A program made the translations under genes and the position numbers. This document shows, in pieces, positions 1 through 4,937 of a DNA stretch of 5,643 nucleotides. Position 1 is the first letter of the stretch. Every line of letters begins with the position of its first letter. This DNA is from Synechococcaceae bacterium WBB_10_009 (GTDB lineage Bacteria > Cyanobacteriota > Cyanobacteriia > PCC-6307 > Cyanobiaceae), in NCBI GenBank assembly GCA_010030955.1, contig RHBP01000112.1:1-5643 (forward strand). The letters run 5' to 3'. The notes under the pieces were generated by a model. That model was not told the DNA's origin and ran no database searches. It saw only the letters and a list, made by a program, of their open reading frames with translations.

Positions 1-1
1 G

Positions 2-382
2 CTGCGCCAGCAGCTGGGGCGCGAACCGCAGGTGCGCCGCAGCGCCCAGGCCGCGGCGGTGCCGATCCTGGTGATCAAGGCCGACACCCTGCCCCAGATC
101 CTGCGGGGCCTGGAGCGCCTGCTGCAGCGGCACGACACCGACGGGCCCGACGCCGAGCCGGATGGGGCGGCGGCCAGCCACGGCGACGACGAGCTGGCCG
201 CCCTGGAGGAGTGCCGGCTGGCGGTGGAGCAGCGGGTGTTGCCCCAGGGGCAACCGGTGGAGCTGCTGCCCCGCAGTTCCCGGGTGCGGCGGCTCCAAGC
301 GGAATTGGCCGCCCACTACCAACTGGCCACGGCGGAGTTTGGTAGCGGCGGCCAGCAGCGGCTGCGCATCTTCCCGCGCTGA
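2..382 (+). CDS. Ycf45-like AAA+/R3H nucleic-acid-binding protein, C-terminal part
   Basis: This is the 3' end of a longer gene; the frame is already open at the left edge, so the true start is outside the window and 126 residues are visible. The segment with VPILVIKADTLPQILRGLERLL (visible residues about 20-41) looks like the end of the P-loop ATPase part of the cyanobacterial/plastid Ycf45 family. An acidic, variable linker follows (about 43-61), then LAALEECRLAVEQRVLPQGQ and a C-terminal R3H-like module ending in RLRIFPR. R3H domains bind single-stranded nucleic acid; the cellular role of this family is not established as far as I know. The conserved His of the RxxxH signature appears to be Ala here (R-R-L-Q-A). 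The gene stops at TGA 380-382. The family assignment is from remembered sequence similarity and the ATPase motifs themselves lie outside the window. Confidence 0.8.
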   Translation: MRQQLGREPQVRRSAQAAAVPILVIKADTLPQILRGLERLLQRHDTDGPDAEPDGAAASHGDDELAALEECRLAVEQRVLPQGQPVELLPRSSRVRRLQAELAAHYQLATAEFGSGGQQRLRIFPR

Positions 383-389
383 GGGGAGG

Positions 390-422
390 CGGGCGGAGGG
401 GCGAGCCATGGGGTGCCGCCCG
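390..422 (+). terminator. possible hairpin after the R3H gene
   Basis: CGGGCGG at 390-396 can pair with CCGCCCG at 416-422, an all-GC 7-bp stem with a 19-nt loop, starting 8 nt after the stop codon. There is no T-run after it, so it would be a weak or non-canonical terminator, and GC-rich DNA makes such pairs by chance. Confidence 0.25.
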
Positions 423-423
423 A

Positions 424-452
424 TTGACGAAGGTCGACCCGCTGTGGGTAAC
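424..452 (+). promoter_or_regulatory. possible promoter of tRNA-Gln
   Basis: TTGACG at 424-429 matches the sigma-70 -35 box at five of six positions. The hexamer 17 bp downstream, GGTAAC at 447-452, matches the -10 box at only three. Transcription would begin near 459 and give a leader of about 45 nt before the mature tRNA. The -35 is good but the -10 is poor, so this is tentative. Confidence 0.25.
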
Positions 453-503
453 TATCTGGGTGCTCACGGATCGACGCTTCGGCGGCCGCTCCAGGCAGCG
501 CGT

Positions 504-575
504 TGGGCCGTCGCCAAGTGGTAAGGCAGCGGGTTTTGGTCCCGCCATTCCTAGGTTCGAATCCTAGCGGCCCAG
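504..575 (+). tRNA. tRNA-Gln (anticodon UUG)
   Basis: A complete 72-nt cloverleaf can be folded by hand. The acceptor stem 504-510 pairs with 568-574 (7 bp) and the discriminator is G575. The D stem is GCC/GGC at 513-515/525-527, with GG at 520-521. The anticodon stem GCGGG/CCCGC is at 529-533/541-545. The 7-nt loop 534-540 places TTG at 536-538 as anticodon, reading CAA and CAG. The variable region is 546-550. The T arm is CTAGG/CCTAG around TTCGAAT at 551-567. The 3' CCA is not encoded. The first pair is U1-A72 (504/574), the known identity element that lets GatCAB amidotransferase convert Glu-tRNA(Gln) to Gln-tRNA(Gln). That is expected in cyanobacteria, which lack a glutaminyl-tRNA synthetase. 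The HAD hydrolase gene starts 40 nt downstream on the same strand. Confidence 0.97.
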
Positions 576-615
576 TTTGTTGATCTCCCCAGCCTCCACC
601 CTCGAGCCGATCGGC

Positions 616-1365
616 ATGGCACCGCCTCTGCTGGTGTTCGACTTCGACGGCGTGCTGGTGGACGGCATGGCGGAGTACTGGTGGAGCGCCCGCGGCGCCG
701 CCCTGGCCCTGCGGCCCGAGTGCCAACTCAGTGCGGAGGCGCCGCCGGGCTTCAGCGTGCTGCGGCCCCTGATCCACAAGGGCTGGGAAATGGTGCTGGC
801 GGCCCTGGAGCTGTCGCGGCCCGACCTCGACCTGCCCGGCTACCTGAGCGATTACGCCGGCCACACCCAGGCCGCCCTGGAGCGCTGGCAGCTGCAGCCC
901 CAGCGGCTGCAGACCTGCCTGGAGGACCTGCGCCGCGACGCCATCCGCCAGAACCCCGACGCCTGGCTGGCCTTGCACCGCCCCTACCCGGGGGTGTGCG
1001 AGCGGCTCACGGCCCTGGCCGCCGAGGGCAGCGACTGGCTGGTGCTCACCACCAAGGGGGGCGCCTTCGCCCAACAGCTGCTCGAGGCCTATGGGCTGCG
1101 GCCCCTGGCGGTCTACGGGCACGAGCAGGGCAGCAAACCCGAGGTGCTGCTGCGGCTCAGCGCCGAGCGCCCCGGGCCGCTGTGGTTCGTGGAGGACCGG
1201 CGCCCCACCCTGGAAACCGTGGGCCGCACCCCCGGCCTGGAGGCGGTGCGCTGCTTCCTGGTGGCGTGGGGCTACCTGGGGCCTGGCGACAGCGAAGCCC
1301 TGCCACGGGGCATCACCCTGCTGAGCGCCAACCAATTCGCCAGGCCCTTGGCGGACTGGCCCTGA
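616..1365 (+). CDS. HAD-superfamily hydrolase
   Basis: This 249-residue, probably cytoplasmic protein has the four HAD motifs in order. Motif I is FDFDGVLVDG, with nucleophile Asp9 and general acid/base Asp11. Motif II is Thr145/Thr146 in LVLTTKGG. Motif III is Lys174 in GSKPEV. Motif IV is the acidic pair Glu193-Asp194 in WFVEDRR. Residues from about 15 to 115 would form the helical cap between motifs I and II, as in C1-type phosphatases. The family forms a phosphoaspartate intermediate; the substrate cannot be read from the sequence. Motif IV (VEDRRPTLE) differs from the GDxxxD form usual in phosphoglycolate phosphatases, so I do not call it Gph. I chose ATG 616 because motif I then lies at residues 8-16, as is typical. 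The in-frame TTG at 577 would begin 2 nt after the tRNA. No clear Shine-Dalgarno is visible. The gene is 40 nt downstream of tRNA-Gln and may share its transcript. The recA -35 box probably lies inside its last codons. Confidence 0.9.
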   Translation: MAPPLLVFDFDGVLVDGMAEYWWSARGAALALRPECQLSAEAPPGFSVLRPLIHKGWEMVLAALELSRPDLDLPGYLSDYAGHTQAALERWQLQPQRLQTCLEDLRRDAIRQNPDAWLALHRPYPGVCERLTALAAEGSDWLVLTTKGGAFAQQLLEAYGLRPLAVYGHEQGSKPEVLLRLSAERPGPLWFVEDRRPTLETVGRTPGLEAVRCFLVAWGYLGPGDSEALPRGITLLSANQFARPLADWP

Positions 1366-1376
1366 GCCGCTAGGGT
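1348..1376 (+). promoter_or_regulatory. probable recA promoter (-35/-10)
   Basis: TTGGCG at 1348-1353 (four of six to TTGACA) is followed after exactly 17 bp by TAGGGT at 1371-1376, which keeps the T-A-n-n-n-T pattern of cyanobacterial -10 boxes. The predicted start is near 1383. The -35 lies in the end of the HAD coding sequence, and the -10 and start point are covered by the LexA box, the expected arrangement for a repressed SOS promoter. The match is partial, and support comes mainly from spacing and the overlap with the operator. Confidence 0.45.
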
Positions 1377-1387
1377 ACGCCTGTACT
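1374..1387 (+). promoter_or_regulatory. LexA (SOS) operator of recA
   Basis: The 14-mer at 1374-1387 fits every position of the published cyanobacterial LexA-box consensus RGTACNNNDGTWCB. Two GTAC half-sites (1375-1378 and 1383-1386) are separated by 4 nt in a near-perfect dyad. It lies 152 nt upstream of the RecA ATG and overlaps the likely -10 and start point, where bound LexA would block RNA polymerase. It is the only such site I found in the window. Known biology: RecA filaments trigger LexA cleavage, so recA would be feedback-controlled. Whether this organism has a DNA-damage-responsive LexA cannot be judged from the window. Confidence 0.75.
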
Positions 1388-1394
1388 ACAGCCC

Positions 1395-1414
1395 GGTGGT
1401 TCCGGCGGAACACC
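1395..1414 (+). other. hairpin in the recA leader
   Basis: GGT(G)GTTCC at 1395-1403 pairs with GGAACACC at 1407-1414: eight base pairs, a single bulged G at 1398 and a GGC loop at 1404-1406. It sits about 12 nt after the predicted transcript start and far from either candidate RecA start codon. It could protect the 5' end of the message. No T-run follows, so it is not a classical attenuator. Confidence 0.4.
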
Positions 1415-1441
1415 TGGCGCCTTCGGTGGCACTTCTTTGTG

Positions 1442-1458
1442 GGAGGTCGCCGAGGATG
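1442..1458 (+). promoter_or_regulatory. Shine-Dalgarno and alternative RecA start codon
   Basis: GGAGG at 1442-1446 lies 9 nt before ATG 1456-1458, which is in frame with recA and not separated from it by a stop. This is the strongest ribosome-binding-like site before any start in the window, while ATG 1540 has none. Use of it would give a 413-residue RecA beginning MAPGSPVCPR. Homology favours 1540, so this is an alternative only. Confidence 0.3.
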
Positions 1459-1539
1459 GCCCCGGGTTCACCGGTCTGTCCGCGCCTCGACCACACAGCG
1501 GCCTGCTTCAACAGCCTCCATTCCTCAGCCATCGCAGAC

Positions 1540-2697
1540 ATGCCTGCCGACGACAAAACCACCGACACCCGGGCCAGCCGCAGCACCGGCGCCAGCACAG
1601 CCACCAGCGCCGCGGGCAATCAAGAGCGCGACAAGGCCCTGGGCCTGGTGCTCAACCAGATCGAGCGCAACTTCGGCAAGGGCTCGATCATGCGCCTGGG
1701 GGATGCCTCCCGCATGCGGGTGGAAACCAGTCCCACCGGTGCCCTCACCCTCGACCTGGCCCTTGGCGGCGGCTACCCCAAGGGCCGCGTGGTGGAGATC
1801 TACGGCCCGGAGAGCTCCGGCAAAACCACCCTCACCCTGCACGCCATCGCCGAGGTGCAGCGCCGTGGCGGCGTGGCCGCCTTTGTGGATGCCGAGCACG
1901 CCCTCGATCCGGTGTATGCCGCCGCCCTGGGGGTCGACATCGAAAACCTGCTGGTGTCCCAGCCCGACACGGGCGAAATGGCGCTGGAAATCGTTGACCA
2001 GCTGGTGCGTTCCGCCGCGGTGGACATCGTGGTGGTCGACTCGGTGGCGGCCCTGACGCCCCGCGCCGAGATCGAAGGGGAGATGGGTGATCTGGCGGTG
2101 GGCAGCCAGGCCCGCCTGATGAGCCAGGCGATGCGCAAAATCACCGGCAACATCGGCAAATCGGGCTGCACGGTGATCTTCCTCAACCAGCTGCGCCTGA
2201 AGATCGGCGTCACCTACGGCAACCCGGAAACCACCACCGGTGGCAATGCGCTCAAGTTTTACGCCTCGGTGCGGCTCGACATCCGCCGCATCCAGACCCT
2301 CAAGCGCGGCACAGAGGAATACGGCATCCGCGCCAAGGTGAAGGTGGCCAAAAACAAAGTGGCTCCGCCGTTCCGCATCGCCGAATTCGACATCCTGTTT
2401 GGCCGGGGCATCAGCACCCTGGGCTGCCTGTTGGATCTGGCGGAGGAAAACAGCGTGGTGGTGCGCAAAGGCGCTTGGTACAGCTACGAGGGCGACAACA
2501 TCGGCCAGGGGCGCGACAACACGATTGCCTGGCTCGAGCAAAACCCCGAGCAAAAGGAGCGCATCGAACTGCAGGTGCGCCAGAAGCTCAGCGAAACCAG
2601 CGATTCGCTCAAGCCGGTGGCCGCAGCTGCGGCCCGCCTGGCCGCGGCTGGGGCTGGCGCCAGCGACGACGCCGAAATCCTGCCGGCGGCGAGCTGA
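1540..2697 (+). CDS. recA: RecA recombinase
   Basis: This is a 385-residue, full-length RecA (E. coli has about 350). It is an ATP-dependent DNA strand-exchange protein for homologous recombination, and it promotes LexA self-cleavage. Visible features are a variable N-terminus (1-29), the ERDKAL/IERNFGKGSIMRLG polymerisation region (29-54), Walker A GPESSGKTT (89-97, Lys95), catalytic Glu119 in FVDAEHALDP, Walker B DIVVVDS ending at Asp167, and NQLRLKIG (216-223) with the sensor Gln217. The DNA-binding L2 region NPETTTGGNALKF spans 228-240, and KVKVAKNKVAPPF spans 266-278. The C-terminus (about 355-385) is alanine-rich with few acidic residues, unlike the strongly acidic E. coli tail. The ATG at 1540 follows the N-terminus of picocyanobacterial RecA (MPAD...). 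An in-frame ATG at 1456 with a better Shine-Dalgarno would add 28 residues. Control is probably by LexA at 1374-1387. The gene converges on the DUF1815 gene with a shared hairpin at its end. Confidence 0.98.
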   Translation: MPADDKTTDTRASRSTGASTATSAAGNQERDKALGLVLNQIERNFGKGSIMRLGDASRMRVETSPTGALTLDLALGGGYPKGRVVEIYGPESSGKTTLTLHAIAEVQRRGGVAAFVDAEHALDPVYAAALGVDIENLLVSQPDTGEMALEIVDQLVRSAAVDIVVVDSVAALTPRAEIEGEMGDLAVGSQARLMSQAMRKITGNIGKSGCTVIFLNQLRLKIGVTYGNPETTTGGNALKFYASVRLDIRRIQTLKRGTEEYGIRAKVKVAKNKVAPPFRIAEFDILFGRGISTLGCLLDLAEENSVVVRKGAWYSYEGDNIGQGRDNTIAWLEQNPEQKERIELQVRQKLSETSDSLKPVAAAAARLAAAGAGASDDAEILPAAS

Positions 2698-2714
2698 GGC
2701 GCCGCCGCCTCAGC
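2693..2714. terminator. bidirectional hairpin between recA and the DUF1815 gene
   Basis: GCTGAGGCG (2693-2701) and CGCCTCAGC (2706-2714) form a perfect 9-bp inverted repeat around a 4-nt loop. The recA stop TGA (2695-2697) lies in the left arm and the DUF1815 stop (TCA on the + strand, 2710-2712) in the right arm. The symmetrical placement between convergent genes fits a shared terminator or mRNA 3'-end stabiliser. No T-run follows on either strand, so intrinsic termination would have to be of the non-canonical, U-poor type. Confidence 0.55.
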
Positions 2715-3084
2715 GTGGCCCTAGGGCCAGGGCCGCGAGGGCCGAGGCCGCCGCAGCACCGCTGCCGGCGGCCACACCGGTGGGGTTCAGACTCTCCGCC
2801 AGGCGGCCAAGCTCGGCGATGGCATCGGCGCCTTCCAGCTTCACCAGTTCGTGGCCATTGCGGGATTCCACCCAGCTGATGCCGTAATCGGACACCAGAA
2901 AACGCACCAGGTGGGCGTCACCCAGATCGGCCACAAACGAAGCCCCCTGGCCCTGGCGCTCGTCGCCGCAGACGTAACAGGTGGCGGCGAACCCCTGGCG
3001 CTGGAGCCCGTCGGCGAGGGCCCGCAGGCTCATCACCAGATCCGCCACAACGGTGCGGTAGTGCTCGGCGAGACGGGCGAACAT
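2710..3084 (-). CDS. DUF1815 family protein
   Basis: This is a 124-residue soluble protein of a cyanobacterial family of unknown function. The recognisable core is MFARLAEHYRTVV at the start, DLVMSLRALADGLQRQG (15-31), a Cys-x-x-Cys pair at 36 and 39 (CYVC), then HLVRFLVSDYGISW (58-71) and HELVKLEGADAIAELGRLAE (78-97). The CxxC could bind metal or be redox-active, but that is inference. I chose ATG 3084 because the family begins with MF.RLAE.Y; the frame is open further upstream without family-like sequence. The last 20 or so residues are a low-complexity Ala/Gly/Leu tail that looks added to the usual length of about 100. No Shine-Dalgarno is evident. A lone -10-like TAGACT (minus strand, 3115-3110) would give a leader of about 19 nt. 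The gene lies 95 nt downstream of the DUF2839 gene and converges on recA. Confidence 0.88.
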   Translation of the reverse strand: MFARLAEHYRTVVADLVMSLRALADGLQRQGFAATCYVCGDERQGQGASFVADLGDAHLVRFLVSDYGISWVESRNGHELVKLEGADAIAELGRLAESLNPTGVAAGSGAAAASALAALALGPR

Positions 3085-3179
3085 GGGTGAACGGCCGATG
3101 GATGGAAGAAGTCTAAGGTTTTCTTCAACATTGCGTGGGTAGAAATACCTGCTCAACCGCCGGCCTGGGCCTCGAGGGC

Positions 3180-3425
3180 TCAACCATCGGCGAGGGTCCA
3201 CCAGCCGGCGGCGGGGCCGATGAACCGCACGGTGATCCAGAACACCACCAGCGCCCCAATGCCGATCCAGGCACCGCGGGTGGTGAGCTGCACAAACCGC
3301 TCCCCCTGGCGTTGGGTGAGCGGCAGCCACGGTGCGAGGCGGGGGGAGGTGTCGTTTGGGGCCGCCTTGGCGGGCCTGGGGCGCGCGGGCAGCCCCTGCT
3401 CAGCACGGCGCTTGGCCTCTCCCAT
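3180..3425 (-). CDS. DUF2839 family small membrane protein
   Basis: This 81-residue protein belongs to a small cyanobacterial family of unknown function. It starts with a basic MGEAKRRAEQGLPAR segment, followed by a Pro/Ala-rich stretch (15-31) and the conserved PWLPLTQRQ (32-40). A single hydrophobic helix, about 51-70 (GAWIGIGALVVFWITVRFIG), precedes the conserved end PAAGWWTLADG. It is probably a single-pass inner or thylakoid membrane protein with a positively charged N-terminus in the cytoplasm; location is inferred from charge. ATG 3425 is the family start. GGGGAG is present upstream but only 3 nt from the ATG, so its role as a ribosome-binding site is doubtful. The gene begins 37 nt after the helicase-like gene on the same strand, close enough for one operon. 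Confidence 0.88.
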   Translation of the reverse strand: MGEAKRRAEQGLPARPRPAKAAPNDTSPRLAPWLPLTQRQGERFVQLTTRGAWIGIGALVVFWITVRFIGPAAGWWTLADG

Positions 3426-3462
3426 CGACTCCCCGCAACAGCAGGCGCCAGGCTAAGGGGGG

Positions 3463-4896
3463 TCAGCTGGGGCGCAAGCGCGGCAGATCCACCCAGGGCT
3501 CAAGGGCCTCCAGCACCTGCCGGCCCCAGCCGCGCCGCCGCAACCGGCCATCGAGCACCGCCAGTCGGCCGCCGTTGCGGCGCACCCCGGCCACCGCCTG
3601 CTGCAGCCGTCCAAGGGCCTCCGGCAGCAGCAGCTCCCGGAACCAATCGCGCCCCTGGTGGCGCAGCGCCGCCACCCGGGCGGCGGTGAGCGGATCCTCC
3701 AGGCTCGCGATCGGCAGGGTGGCGGCCACCAGCTGGCAGGGCAGGGGCAGCCGCTGCTGGTGCTGCAACCACCAGGCCCAACTGCAGCAGAGCACCCCGT
3801 TGCTCTCCGGTGCGGTGAGCTCATGGCCCACGCGCGAGCCAAACTCCGCCGCCAAGGCACTGGTGAGCCCCAAGCGCAGGCCGTCGTCGTCGAGCAGCAC
3901 CACCGTCAGCCCCGCCTGGCCCAGCACCAGACGGCGGCACTGGTCGAGCAGGTGGCTGGCGAAGTGGGGGGCGTTGGGCAGGGCCTGGGCCGCAGGGGCG
4001 AACAGGGGCAGGGGATCCAGCAGCGGCGGGTCCGCCAGGCTCACCTCCACGGCGGGGCGGAAGCCGGGCAGGGGCACCGTTGGCGCTGGCCAGGGCCCCA
4101 CCAGCACCACACCCCGGGCCTCCAGCAGGGCGGGCATCACCGCCAGGGGATCCAGCGGCTGGCGGTGCCATTGCCACTGCAGCAGGGCAGGGCTCACCTG
4201 GGCCCAACTGGTCCAGCCATCGCCGCCGCTGGCCAACCAGGCGGGCCAGGGATCCGGAAGTGGCGACAGCACCGCCAGCAGCTGGCGCAGCGGCGCCTCC
4301 TCCTCCGCACTGATGGCCACCCGTTGCTGGGGGCCGCAGGGCCGCGCCAGCAGCCGCCGGCTGAGGCGTTCATGCAGCTGCAACACGCTGGCGGAGGCCG
4401 CCGGCAGCGTGCGCCGCAGCTGCTCCCAGTGGCAGGTGTCGATCACCACCCCCAGGGCCTGGCGCAGCAACGGCTGCAGCAGCTCCCCCTCGGGGATCAC
4501 CAGCTGGCGATCCGCCAAACCACCACTGCGCCAGGCGCCCACCAAGCCCCGGTGATCCAGCAGCCACAACCGCGCCGTGGCCGGAGCGCTCTCCCCCTCC
4601 CAGCAGGGCAAGCTGAGCCCCACCGCCGCCAACCGCGGCAACTCCACCTGCAGCAACCGCTGCCGCAGCGCCGGGCTCGCCAGCAGCGCCACCGGGCCGT
4701 CGTGCAGGGCCAGGGGCACCAGCAGGCCCAGCAACCAACTGGGGTCGCTGCCGGGGGCCAACCGCACCAGGGTCCGGTCGGCGCGGCGCAGGCTGCGGGC
4801 CACCAGGCGGCTCAAGGTGAGGTGGTGGGGCCAGCGCAACTCCCCCTCCTGCCGCAGCAGGTGCTTGAGCTGTTGGTGGGCGCGGGCTTCCAACAT
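3463..4896 (-). CDS. DinG/XPD-like helicase homologue, catalytic motifs degenerate
   Basis: This 477-residue protein is recognisable as DinG-related mainly from its second half. VVLLDDDGLRLGLTSALAAEF (about 332-351) matches the 'LVLFTSY..L..VA..L' region, and GVLCCSWAWW...LPLPCQLVAATLPIASLEDPLTAARV (367-408) matches 'VLLGT.SFWEGVD.PG..L..VII..LPF..P.DPL.AAR'. LPEALGRLQQAVAGVRRNGGRLAVLDGRL (424-452) matches helicase motif VI plus the DinG C-terminus. The first half has the expected order but altered motifs: LAPGSDPSW (46-54) in place of Walker A GxGKT, VIPEGELL (133-140) in place of DEAH, and AVAGVRR (434-440) where the QGxGRxIR arginine belongs. No four-cysteine Fe-S pattern is evident. ATP-driven unwinding is therefore doubtful; a DNA- or RNA-binding or scaffold role is possible. 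The frame is intact over its full length and it does not look like a recent pseudogene. The ATG is 41 nt from the divergent tyrA start. Confidence 0.75.
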   Translation of the reverse strand: MLEARAHQQLKHLLRQEGELRWPHHLTLSRLVARSLRRADRTLVRLAPGSDPSWLLGLLVPLALHDGPVALLASPALRQRLLQVELPRLAAVGLSLPCWEGESAPATARLWLLDHRGLVGAWRSGGLADRQLVIPEGELLQPLLRQALGVVIDTCHWEQLRRTLPAASASVLQLHERLSRRLLARPCGPQQRVAISAEEEAPLRQLLAVLSPLPDPWPAWLASGGDGWTSWAQVSPALLQWQWHRQPLDPLAVMPALLEARGVVLVGPWPAPTVPLPGFRPAVEVSLADPPLLDPLPLFAPAAQALPNAPHFASHLLDQCRRLVLGQAGLTVVLLDDDGLRLGLTSALAAEFGSRVGHELTAPESNGVLCCSWAWWLQHQQRLPLPCQLVAATLPIASLEDPLTAARVAALRHQGRDWFRELLLPEALGRLQQAVAGVRRNGGRLAVLDGRLRRRGWGRQVLEALEPWVDLPRLRPS

Positions 4897-4937
4897 CCGC
4901 GAATCGTAGGAAGCTGGCTCCAGCGCACTGTTCAGCC

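Noticed and set aside
577..615. Upstream TTG start for the HAD hydrolase
   Set aside because: It would begin 2 nt after the tRNA end with no room for a leader, and would add 13 residues before a motif I that normally lies close to the N-terminus.
1525..2553. Long open frame on the minus strand opposite recA
   Set aside because: It is the antisense shadow of a strongly conserved gene in GC-rich DNA; its translation is His/Gly/Ala-rich and resembles no family.
3105..3126. Inverted repeat GAAGAA/TTCTTC upstream of the DUF1815 gene
   Set aside because: A 6-bp A/T-rich stem with a 10-nt loop is weak and not clearly different from chance.
3151..3185. Direct repeat GCTCAACC at 3151-3158 and 3178-3185
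   Set aside because: It is only 8 bp, and one copy overlaps the end of the DUF2839 gene. No third copy or dyad symmetry supports an operator.
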